Below, piece by piece: positions 31,017-41,628 of a stretch of 64,000 nucleotides of DNA. Made by a program: the position numbers and the translations under genes. The notes under the pieces are model-generated. The model was not told the origin of the DNA and made no database searches. It saw only the letters and a list, made by a program, of their open reading frames with translations. Origin of the DNA: Chionoecetes opilio (Eukaryota > Arthropoda > Malacostraca > Decapoda > Majidae); NCBI GenBank assembly GCA_016584305.1, contig JACEEZ010020388.1, positions 240,001 through 304,000 of the forward strand, written 5' to 3'. How positions within the stretch are numbered: the stretch's first letter is position 1; each line of letters starts with the position of its first letter.

Positions 31017-31655
31017 CTAGCCGAAAAGCCGCCCTCCGGGCGACTTTTGGCTAGCTCCTGCGGAGGGCTTTTGGTGGGTCCTCGGCCCAATAATTGTAGC
31101 ACTTGTATTTTAATGATAATGTATTTCACACAACCATGAGTTTAATCTCACAGAATAATTTTTGGGCTATCACAAAATCTGACAAAATATTACTGCAAAG
31201 CAGCAGGATGGACAATGCTTTTTGGTCTTTTTGTTGGGTGTGAGTCCTGAAGTAATAGAACAGAAGTAACTTTGAAGTAATAGGAAGTAGGCTAGTGAAG
31301 TAATAGGACTGAAGTAATAGGACTGAAGTAATAGGACTGAAGCAATAGGACTGAAGTAAAAGAAACCGTCCGTCAGTCGTGCGTTCGTTTCGATATCTTT
31401 CTTTTTTCATGCAAAATTTCTCGCGTAAAATTAATTTTCTTCTCACAATTCTCGCTAATACTAAAAAATAAAAAAAATAAAGTGATTGGATCATCCCCAA
31501 AGTGGCCTTAAAACCTTCCCCTGGTCGACCTGGTTCCAAAACTGTGCCATATGATGAGGATTGCGCCACTGGGGGCGGAACCTATAGCGGACACACACAC
31601 ATACACACACACACACACACACGCACACACACACTTTCGAATATATTATTATAGA
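31017..31655 (-). mobile_element. Non-autonomous Helitron
   Basis: On the minus strand it starts TCTATAATAATATATTCGAA followed by a GT-rich stretch and CCGCTATAGGTTCCGCCCCC, and ends CGCCCGGAGGGCGGCTTTTC then GGCTAG. It lies between a host A (31656) and T (31016), as Helitrons require. The 3' end has the GC-rich hairpin expected just before CTAG. There is no TSD. A 14 bp minisatellite occupies its middle. The element at 32982-33813 shares both ends. Confidence 0.75.
31246..31362. repeat. 14 bp minisatellite (ACTGAAGTAATAGG)n inside Helitron
   Basis: About six to eight imperfect units of ACTGAAGTAATAGG on the plus strand. Confidence 0.8.
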
Positions 31656-31699
31656 TGATTATCATAATTATTATGATAATTATTACAAGCGGCTGTTTT

Positions 31700-32743
31700 T
31701 CCGCATGAACTGTTTTTGGTACTGGATGGGAACTTTCAGGCTTCAGCTAACGTTTCTGTTCTCATTTACCTCATCCAGTTGTTCGGAGGACCTTGTCCGG
31801 ATGTTCTTTCCCTCTCCTGTGTCGACGGCACACAGTTGTGTGCGTGCCGGCATTTCACAGCTCCTCACGTAGTCGCGTTACCACAGGACGCCTTCTTTTG
31901 ATATTTCAACACATGTGCAAATGTGGGCTTGGTTGCCATTATCTCACCTTTTGTGTGATCAGCGGCACGTCGCTGTTACTTCAGTGATATCCGTCACCAC
32001 CGGACTCCTGCCGCTGCTACTATTGCTCCGCGGACTGTACAGGAGTGGACTTCGCTACTTCAATCTCAGGCTCTGTTTTGCCTGCCTTCGCTTCAATTTT
32101 GGGAGTAGGTAAAGTTTACACGATTACATGCATAACATTTATTTTTCTTATTTGCATGGCGTTTTCATCAACAAAATTAAACCCTTCGTTTACTGCACGT
32201 TACTCATTAAATATTCTTATTTCTGAGGTTCATAGAAACTTGACTTTTTGAGGGTCACTCCATGTAGCCAGGGCGGCTAGAGCGAGTCTGGCTATTTCTC
32301 AGAGGTTCATGCGGCGCTCCCTGGTGGCAGCCACTTGTCGCACCCACGCACACGTGCGAGCCCTGAGGTCCAGGCCCAGGCAGGTCTATTCCTCTCACCT
32401 TCCCACTCTCCGCCTCTCCTACAGAGCCAGTACCTCGCGTCTTGGCACCACGCGCGGGGTCCAAAGGTTTCGGAGGCTTTATCTTAATCTTACAACTGAG
32501 GCAGCCTTGTTTTCCCGCCTACTGTTATCTTACGATGGAATTTTTTTGACTTTTTCCCATCAACAACTGGATTCGTTGTCGCTCGAGCCTAATGTTCTAT
32601 TTGCTTGGTCTCATGCTGCACACGCCATTGCCTGGCACGAGTTTTTCGGACAATCAGTTTTTGATCCACGGTGTGAGCAGGAATCTTGCTGCGCCTGTGC
32701 CGCAGTGGCTGTTCCTCGCGCCATGGAGCTGGAGCGGCTGGCG
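31700..32743 (+). other. Decayed coding-like region of unknown origin
   Basis: A frame from about 32273 (RAARASLAISQRFMRRSLVA) is open to the transposon at 32752. If the hAT insertion and one TSD copy are ignored, it continues in frame at 34497 for about 44 codons (CLRANTLSRILMAAYYPF...) to TGA near 34610. Upstream, 31716-32110 also has long near-open stretches. No domain is recognised. It may be part of an old retroelement. Confidence 0.3.
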
Positions 32744-32981
32744 CCAGTCTGCAGTGTTGCCAGATACCTGTGCTCTATTTTGGCTAAACATACTGCAGGA
32801 ACTGGCTAAAACTTGGCTAACTTTCGATGGAAATTAGCTAAAAAAAGGGCAAATTTTTTCAATGCATACATATCATACATAGTACAATTCTACCTACCTT
32901 AGAAAAAATACTTTTCAGCTGTCGTGAGGAAGAGAATAGCTCACTGTTTGTCAAATGCTTCTTACTTTTAGCGTGTTCCTT

Positions 32982-33813
32982 TCTATAATATTATAAGCTA
33001 AAGTGTGTGTGTCTGTCTGTCTGTCGTCTGTCTGTCCGCGATAGGTGCCGCCCCCCGTGGCGGAATCCCATCATATGTCACAGTTTTGGAAACAGCTCGA
33101 CCAGGAGAAGGTTTTAAGCCCAATTATGAGATGATCCGATCATTTTTTTTTATTTTTTTTTAGCAGCCTACTAGCGAGAATTGTGAAAAAAAAATTGTGG
33201 GTTGCGAGAATTGAGGAAACCTTGATGTAGGGTGATGGGTACTAGGTGAGTGAATGGGTGGGGTGATGGTAATGGGTGTGGGGTGATGGGTGAGTGAATG
33301 GGTGGGGGGTGATGGGTGAGGGAATAGGTGGGGGGTGATGGGTAATGGGTGAGTGAATGGGTGTGTGGTGATGGGTAATGGGTGAGTGAATGGGTGTGTG
33401 GTGATGGGTAATGGTGGTGAGGGGGGGGTGATGGGTAATGGGTGAGTGAATGGGTGGGGGGAATACATACATTTCAGGAAAGTTAGAAGGGAGAGTCTGT
33501 GTTTGGTGGGCCGAGGTGGTGGGTAATGGGTCTATCTGGAGAGTCTGTGTTTGGTGGGCCGAAGGCCCACCAATAGCCCTCCGCAGGAGCTAGCCAAAAA
33601 GTCCGCCCGGAGGGCGGCTTTGCTTTCAGGAAAGTTAGAAGGGGCTATGATGTGAATGGGTTGGCGTTAATACATACATTTCTACATCCATGATTTCAGG
33701 AAAGTTAGAAGGGGCTATTTGGAGAGTCTGTGTTTGGTGGGCCGAAGGCCCACCAATAGCCCTCCGCATGGAGCTAGCCAAAAAGGCCGCCCGGAGGGCG
33801 ACTTTGCGGCTAG
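32982..33813 (+). mobile_element. Non-autonomous Helitron with triplicated 3' module
   Basis: It starts TCTATAATATTATAAGCTAA and a GT/CTGT stretch, then a CGATAGGTGCCGCC block like that of the 31017-31655 element. It ends CGCCCGGAGGGCGACTTTGC then GGCTAG before a T. The 3' segment (TCAGGAAAGTTAGAAGGGGC ... GGTGGGCCGAAGGCCCACC ... GCCCGGAGGGC) is repeated around 33474-33540, 33540-33625 and 33626-33813. The 5' flanking base is T rather than the usual A. Confidence 0.65.
33228..33466. repeat. GGGTGATGGGTGAGTGAAT minisatellite
   Basis: Units of 18-30 bp built from GGTGATGGGTAATGGGTGAG and GTGAATGGGTG, located where the sister Helitron has its 14 bp minisatellite. Confidence 0.85.
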
Positions 33814-34639
33814 TATATCATAAAGTTTTGCTTTCATCACTGATTTACAAAATTTACAAAAACAACAAATTGCAAACAATGTTCTTTAACATTGTTTGCC
33901 TCACCAGGAATTTCCGTTATCCAGTCCTTACAGAAATCCACTTGGGGCCTTCTCTAAATATCTGTGTATAGGCGTATTTTGGCATCTTGATCATTTACCA
34001 CACTGATAGATTGATATATATGGTGACACGCATTAGTCAATAGTCAGTTATACAGTAGAGCGCTCCACTGAACACACACAGGCTGACAGCGGGAGGCCCA
34101 GGGGCAGAGTGGACGACTGAGAGCTTTCCCGTTCCGTTACTTCCGTACCGTATGCAGACCAGTAGCCAGCCGCGTACGTGAACTTGACGCGTCACAGACC
34201 CGTAACGGGCCGTAAGCTGACCGCCTTCAGGATGTCATCGTCTCTTCAACAAAGTCCGTCTGATCAGTTTATAAATGTAATAACAATGTCAGAGTCGGAC
34301 AAGTACTCTAAGCGAACATTATAAGAAGTAACATTCATTACTGTCTGATGAAAAAAAGGCTAGAAAATGGCTATATCTTATGATTTTTCGGCTGTCTTTT
34401 TGGCTATCGGCTAGATTGAATATTTTCTGGCTGAATGTAGCAAAAATCGGCTAAATCTAGCCGGAAAATGGCTAATCTGGCAACACTGCCAGTCTGCCCT
34501 TGCCTCAGAGCCAACACCCTCTCGCGCATTTTGATGGCAGCCTATTACCCTTTTCTGTCTTGTTATTTACAGTTAACTGGGGTCAACCCATTTAACATAC
34601 AGAGTCAATGACCTGTAGGGGAATTTGCCTAAGTGATGC

Positions 34640-35160
34640 CTATCTTGAAAGGCAGGTGTAATTTACCCAGCCCAGAGACACACGTCAAATGTGGTAGTAA
34701 TAAAAGTAGTCGAGCGGTTTCTTTAAGGCTTAATATATAAGTACCAGTAACGAGGTGTGTGTATCGATTCGTCACCCTCCAGTAACGAGGAATGCAATAT
34801 ACAGTTATGTAAAACATGTACAATGTGAGGGATAACAATAATAACAGTCACGGGGTTCTTTCCACACGGCCAATTATGCTAATGTCTTATAGACGGGCCA
34901 GAACAATTATTACGTGACAAGTTCACACACACAAGTGACACACAGACTCACAAAGGAGTCTGCTATCGGAGCACTAGGGATCGCGTCTCCTCTTGTTCTG
35001 CCTCCTTCTGCCGTTCGACGTCTTTTATAGAGAAGTTTTCCTTTGTTGACAGCTGCTTACACATTCTTGTATTGTCTCTCCTTTTGATGAGTGGTAATCA
35101 GGCGGGTGGTGATGGCACAAACATAGACACAATTGTTTTCACATTCCAGGATGTTTATCA
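34640..35160 (-). other. Possible LTR-like region
   Basis: On the minus strand a segment from about 35135 (TGTGAAAACAATTGTG) contains a TATA-box-like TCTATAAAAG at about 35022-35031 and ends around 34815 in CCCTCACATTGTACA. It is followed by a duplicated CCTCGTTACTGG. No second LTR, primer-binding site or TSD was established, so this is weak. Confidence 0.2.
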
Positions 35161-35228
35161 ACTGCGATATGAGGCAATCACTGTGCTGTCTGCCTTCTGG
35201 TAGACAGCAGGACGACTCTACTGTAATC

Positions 35229-35850
35229 TTACAGTATTTCTGTAATTAAATATTGCTCCAATGCCACCGTGTGGCTCACGTCCTCCTCGCAAAGCATCTT
35301 TTCGGTTGGTGCCTCAGTGGTGATCAGTGACGCTGCCTCCGAGGCACTCGCGTCCTTGTCTTCTACTAAGAACTGCCGTGGAAGGTTCTCTTCTGCCTTC
35401 CCCGCAGCAGACAGTGGTTGGTCGACGGCCGCCATGCACGTCGTCACATTGGCGAGGCTCGGCAGCGAACAGCTCTCCTACACCGGGAGGGAGTTCGCCT
35501 TCAGGTGCTCACCTGCTTCTTGAACGGTCTCGGGAAGCTCAACACGGGAATATTTGACTTTCAAAGACGCTGTCAGAAGAGTGGATGAAAACACATCCAC
35601 TGACAGATCAACTTTTCCTTCAGAAATACTTTGTTCCTGTAAGTACTGAATGAGACTTCCCGTTTGAATGATCTTACGGAGGGATTTACGTCCTCACTTA
35701 ATCTTGATCTTCACAAAGGTGTCAGGCTTAAGGGTATTAACTATTTCTTCATACATGTCACGTTACACTGACGGAATTCCTTTACGTTATCGAAGACCTC
35801 ACAGCGTTGACGGTAAAGATCTATGGAAGCAATGGGTACAAAGCAAGATA
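35229..35850 (-). pseudogene. Broken protein-coding sequence of unknown family
   Basis: The minus strand reads in one frame from about 35750 to 35229 with only two stops: TGA after PDTFVKIKIK and TAG after HLKANSLPV. It runs EEIVNTLKPDTFVKIKIK, RKSLRKIIQTGSLIQYL, KVDLSVDVFSSTLLTASLKV, then an Ala/Glu/Ser-rich tail (LVEDKDASASEAASLITTEA). The upstream piece SIDLYRQRCEVFDNVKEFRQ (about 35770-35830) is in another frame. The amino-acid composition is coding-like and not simple sequence. No domain is recognised. No introns are evident, so it may be a processed pseudogene or retroelement gene. Confidence 0.45.
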
Positions 35851-36340
35851 TATGTATATATATATATACATATATATATATACAATATATATATATATAT
35901 AAATACATATATATATATATAAATATACATATATATATAAATATATAATAAATAATATATATATATATAAATACAATATATATATATACATAATACATAA
36001 TAATATACAATATACATATATATATACATATATACATATTATATATACTAATACATATACATATAAATATATAATTATATACATATATAACATATAATAT
36101 TATATATATTAATATAATTATTATATATATAATTATATATTTTATATATATACATATATATATACATATATATCATATATTATATATAAATATACTATAT
36201 ATATATATATAACATATATATATATATATAATATTATACATATATAATAATATAATATATATATATATAATTATATATATATATTATATAATATTAATAT
36301 ATATATAATAAATTAAATATATAATATATATATATATATA
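35846..36340. repeat. AT/TATA-rich satellite-like tract
   Basis: Almost pure ATATA/TACATA sequence of about 500 bp. All open frames across it (repeated YIYIYI residues) are artefacts. Confidence 0.9.
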
Positions 36341-36347
36341 TTATAAG

Positions 36348-36374
36348 AAAGAGAGAGAGAGATGATGAAGAGAG

Positions 36375-36455
<81 letters not shown>
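36348..36455. repeat. (GA)n microsatellite
   Basis: GA array with two interruptions at its left end, directly after the AT tract. Confidence 0.95.
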
Positions 36456-36460
<5 letters not shown>

Positions 36461-38800
36461 CCAGGCTGCAATCAAAAACATATTTTAAACTAATGAAGAA
36501 ATTGGATAAACCAGCCAAATAAAGTTTTTAGCCATCTCAAGCATGACTTTAACCTTTCCTGAAAGTTTGGTTGAAATTTGGACAGATATGGAAGAGCCTT
36601 AGCTGTATAGACGGACGGACAGACTAACTAACATTCGGTGAATTATAGTAAGATTATTATCATTATGAAATAACAATAATTCCCCAAGACCTGTCAAACG
36701 TTTTCTTCTACACTCCAGATATGTTACTTGTCTCGTCTTTATGTCTATTACAACAGATATTTCATCACATTACATGTGCAGAGTAATTCTGTATGAATTT
36801 TATTACTCAAGTTTATAAAACAAAAGAGTAATAACAATCAAACAAAAACTAATGAATGTGCGCACCTTTGAAATTGGCGATGGCTGGGTCCGATTGGCAA
36901 ATAATTGGGGAAATTCAATATACGTACTTTTCATCTGGTTACCTTTTCACAACATCACCAGAAGATGGACAGTACTGATTACTGTCCTCGCCACCACCAT
37001 CACTCCCTGAACTCCCACACTCTCCTTCACCTCAACATTGCAGGCGAACACGAGCGTCTCTCTTTTGCTATTGGCATTTCTCTCTACATTTCTCCGTCCC
37101 TATCCTTCTTATCATATCGTTCCCTTCAACCCTCTGCCCTCGCACACGCCTCGTATCCTCACATCACCCGCACCCACACACCTCACGCCCCCTCACGCCC
37201 CAAGCCATCCTCAACCCTAACATGTCATCCATACGCCCTCCCTCTAACGACATACCAGTTCCACGTTGCATCCCATCTTTCCCCCCCTCCTTTGTCATTC
37301 CCACCACACGCCTCATCACCCAAGGACCCTATTTATTGCTCTTTCCATTCCCATATATATTTACCTCGAATTTTATTGAGCTGTCAGCCTAACTACCTCG
37401 TCTCCTTCCTCTCTACTACATCTTCCCTTGGCCGTGAGGAGATGAATGAAGAGAAGTATGATGAAGGGAGAGGGAAGAACATAACTAGTATACGCATAGT
37501 AATAATTGATAAAATAAATCACTATTGAAATATACCAATCATCTTGAGCAGCCTTCTCTCTCCTTCGCCTTACATCTCCTCCTCCTCCTCCTTTCCCAGC
37601 AGGCTCAGGGCTCCAGCAAGATTGATTTGGGCCGAGGTTAATTAACTGGGCCGATTGTTTCCTAATGTCCCTCTGCCTCCCGCCTCGACACTAATGGAGG
37701 GGCTTTGTTCCCGAGAGCTGGCGGCTCCTCAAGGCGTCACGGAGCGGCAGGCAGGCTGTGGGTGGGTTGATGTGCAGAATGCGCATAGTTGGTCTTCTAC
37801 TAAGCGAGTTTTACGAAAGGGGTTGAGGAAGCGATTAATAGCGAGTGAAAATACCCATAAAGTTAAACAAAATTTGTAAAGTCTTGAATAATTCCGAGAA
37901 AAACAAAATCCTGTTATCATAACACTCACAGAGGTGCAGGAATGTATTAGTTGAGCACCATTGTGAGTTACGTCATTACCTGCACGTTATCAATACTGTA
38001 TGTGCTCGTAGTATATATTCCGAGAAAAAAAATTCCATTCAGATGACGAAAACCTATGCAGCAGCAGTGTCAGCCCCTGCGATATTACTCACAAAGCTAA
38101 CAAATCAGTACATTCGCTAAGTAAATATGCTTAGAAAATGGAGCTGTGTTACAAAACTAATACACAAAATACAAGGTTTCCGAAAAGACGCATTAGACAG
38201 CATATAACATGAATCAGAAGGTACAAATACATATGTACATCATGCATATTTTCATACGTAATTGTAATATACTTACCATTGTACGTTATTCTGGACATAG
38301 CTACCCTGCCAGATCCTATTCTCTCTAGCTTCACAAGTGTTAGGTGCAAAGTGATGCAATGATGCTTTTCCGAGCAGCCAGCGAATTCAAGAGATTCTGA
38401 AAACACTGTTCATGGTTGAGTGACAGCAACTTTGCATATCGATTTCATATCATAAACACACCAACGTTGCAGCAAAGGAAGAATTTTCATATATTATTTC
38501 AGAAGCGAAGAAAAATAACATATCTGTACAATGCAGTGAACATTATTTTTTTCTATTTGATCATTCGATGCGCCGACGAGGTTCCAGAAAAAGAAAAGAA
38601 AAGAAAAACTTAACCTTCCGCCACCTATCCGATGTAGGCAGCAATTTTGCGGTAGAATAAACAACTACTTCGTTTGCTCATCAACTGGACACATTTTCCA
38701 ATACATTACGTGTCCACTCGAGTGTCCTCTACTACGTAATCGTATCATCTCCTCCTACCTTCAGTCTCCTTTGCTCTCCCTATTTCACTCTCCTATCTTC
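36456..38800. other. Intergenic, no gene supported
   Basis: The longest frame, 36905-37528 plus strand, is Ser/Pro/His-rich with no domain, splice or conservation evidence and is not annotated as a gene. The rest shows nothing recognisable. Confidence 0.5.
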
Positions 38801-38802
38801 TG

Positions 38803-38902
<100 letters not shown>

Positions 38903-39279
38903 AACCTATTACTTCCCTATTCAGGTCCATTTGCTCTTCTGTCAGTTCCCAATTATTGTTTGCGTCCCCGATACCCCGCAGTTAGCATTGGACATTTTAT
39001 TTCCTACTTGATAAAAAAAAACTAAAAAAAAATTCGAATAAACTCAGGGTCGGATACAATTATTCAGAAAAAAAAGTAGCGATATCCCTGATGACATTAA
39101 AAAGTTATGACATATTTATTATTTGTTACATATTTATCGATCTATCTATCTCTTCAATTACTTATTCATTTCAAACTTATAATGTCATAACGTACATAGA
39201 CTTGGGCTTGTTAGCTGACTAACACTAATATATTTGCCAATATACTCATGTGTCTATCTATTCGTATGTAAAGGATATC

Positions 39280-39415
39280 TGGAGGAGGAGATAGGAGGAA
39301 AAGGAGGAGGAGAAGGAGGAGGAGGAGGAGGAGGAAAAGGAGGAGGAGGAGGAGGAGGAGGAGGAGGAGGAGGAGGAGGAGGAGGAGGAGGAGGAGGAGG
39401 AGGAGGAGGAGGAGG
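39280..39415. repeat. (GGA)n array at the 3' end of the LINE at 39417-41569
   Basis: GGA triplets with a few A-rich interruptions. It abuts the LINE 3' end (read on the minus strand as a TCC array after ATGTAATCC repeats). Confidence 0.95.
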
Positions 39416-39416
39416 A

Positions 39417-41569
39417 TTACATAGGATTACATAGGAATAACAGACACCAGGAGACCTATTGGTCCATAGCGAGGGTATCTGCTGAACCGATATTACTACT
39501 AACTATCAACTACTTGTAAGAAAACAGTTGGAAAATGATACCATGTCCCTAAAGAGGATAGGAACATGGAAGTTTCATAGTGCAGAATGATAGGATATGA
39601 AAAATACTAACTACAACTACCACTACCACTACAACTAATCGATACGGGGGACTAGATACGAATTCGCACTATCAATACCCATTTACTTTTACTTTACAGT
39701 GTGCGTCAAGTCTGTTTTTGAATGTAGTTATTGTGCTGGCTCCGACAACATTTGCTGGTAACTTGTTCCATCGATCAACGACTCTAACATTGAAATAATT
39801 TTTACGGAGATCGGTGATACAACGTTGACCGTTTAGTTTTAAACCATTATTTCTTGTTGTCACTTGAGTTGAAAGCTCGAATAGGTTCTCTTGATTAATG
39901 ACATCAAAACCTTTTAGGATCTTAAAGGTTTCTATCAAGTCCCCACGGATTCTACGATCTTTTAAGGAAAACATATTAAGTTTCCGCAGTCTCTCTTCAT
40001 AAGATGAATTTCGCAGAGATGGAATTTGTTTGGTTGCTCTTCTTTGCACTGATTCCAATTTGGCTTGATCTTTTACGAAACAGGGCGACCAGAATTGAAC
40101 GGCATATTCCAAGTGCGGCCTAACCAAGGACGTGTATAATTGTGTCATTACTTTCGGAGTTTTATGTTCAAAGTTACGTTTAATAAAGCCCAACATCATA
40201 TTTGCCTTTTTACTGGCAGCTAGGCAATGCGGACTGGTTTTCAGATCATTACTGATGATGACACCTAAATCCTTTTCCTGCTGTACTTCAGTTAACGATT
40301 TATTTTGCATTTGATAGTTATATTTGAGGTTATCGTTGCCTATATGCATTACTTTACATTTATCGGAATTGAATTTAATAGATTGGATCACTCCAATCTG
40401 ATAGTTTGTCGAGATCGCTTTGTATGAGTTCGCAGTTTTCTGTAGTATATGCTTTACCGCCTAATTTGGTGTCATCTGCAAATTTCGATATTTTAGATAC
40501 AAGTCCGCAGTCCAGATCGTTGATATATATCAGAAAAAGAGTAGGACCCAAGACCGAGCCCTGAGGCACCCCACTAGTAACATCTAACCAATCAGATGCC
40601 TCGCCATTTATTACTACCCGTTGTTTACGATTTGAAAGCCAATCGCCAATCCATGAACATAATTGCTCTCCTAAGCCATGTGCCCTTAGCTTGGTCAACA
40701 GTCGCTTATGGGGAACTGTATCGAAGGCTTTCTGAAAATCAAGGTATATTACATCCGAGGGAATTTTAGCGTCCCAGTTTGAATAAATGACATTAAAAAA
40801 ATCCAGTAGGTTTGTTAAGCAGGATCTCTTATTTCGAAATCCATGCTGGGAGTTTAGTATTGAGTTATTTTCATCGAGAAAAGACACTATTTTATCCCGC
40901 AATATTTTCTCAAATAGTTTAACAATCACGGACGTTAGACTAATTGGGCGATAATTACTTGCGAGGCTCTTACTCCCTTTCTTGAATATCGGTGTAACAT
41001 TAGCTAATTTCCACATACTAGGAACATTTTTGTCCCCTAGCGATTTATTGAAAATAATCTTTAATGGGAGCGAAAGTTGACTGTGACATTCGCGAAGTAG
41101 TCGCGGCGAGATTTCGTCCACCCCCACGGATTTTGCTGGGTCAAGTTTCAGCAAATACTTCGATATTTCGTCTACTGTTATCTCTCCTATTACCAGTCTA
41201 TCCCTTTCGAGTCCCGCATACATGTTTACTAGTTCTGGTAATGGAGTTTCGTCTTCTTAAATAAATACCGCATTAAAGTATTCATTGAGTACGAACGTCA
41301 TACTCTTATTATCATTTACCAAGATATTATTATTATCTTTCAGTGGCCCAATACATGTTTTGACGTTTTTCTTACTTCGAACGTATTGAAAGAACCTTTT
41401 CGGGTTTGATTTGGATTCCTTTGCAATTTTTTCTTCATACTCACGCTTTTTAGACTTAATTAGTCCTTTGCAGCGACGTTTTACGTCATTGTATTCTCTA
41501 GAATCATAGTTTGATCGTTTGTAAACTTTATACGCTCGGCGCTTTCTGCCAATGATTTGTTGGATCGAG
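39417..41569 (-). mobile_element. CR1/L2-like LINE, 5'-truncated
   Basis: Read on the minus strand. Residues before the RT (41560-41257) are the basic linker that follows an endonuclease (GRKRRAYKVYKRSNYDSREY, FFQYVRSKK). After one in-frame TAA the RT runs 41223-40375: PIFKKGSKSLASNYRPISLT, SQHGFRNKRSC, YLDFQKAFDTVPH, SGVPQGSVLGP and catalytic KFADDTKLG. After a small frameshift near 40380 the C-terminal domain runs to a stop at 39672 (LYTSLVRPHLEYAVQFWSP, LKDRRIRGDLIETFKILKG). The 3' UTR is 39671-39417, ending in ATGTAATCC-type repeats. The endonuclease is missing. (GGA)n arrays lie at both ends. Confidence 0.85.
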
Positions 41570-41628
41570 GAGGAGGAGGAGGAGGAGGAGGAGGAGGAGG
41601 AGGAGGAGGAGGAGGAGGAGGAGGAGGA
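41570..41628. repeat. (GGA)n array between two LINE copies
   Basis: About 19 perfect GGA units. It is the 5' border of one LINE copy and the 3' border of the next. Confidence 0.95.

Larger units (their letters stand above)
32752..34488. mobile_element. hAT-type transposon carrying a nested Helitron
   Basis: Inverted ends CAGTGTTGCCAGATACC and CAGTGTTGCCAGATTAGCC, flanked by the 8 bp TSD CCAGTCTG (32744-32751, 34489-34496). Subterminal repeats of TTGGCTAA / GGCTAAAT occur in opposite orientations near the two ends. No transposase frame remains. About 830 bp of its interior is a Helitron. Confidence 0.8.

Noticed and set aside
31716..32251. Short plus-strand frames as host genes
   Set aside because: Short, mutually overlapping and interrupted by stops; at most part of a decayed element.
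36905..37528. 207-codon plus-strand frame
   Set aside because: Ser/Pro/His-rich with no domain, no homologous copy in the window and no splice context; pyrimidine-rich DNA easily stays open.
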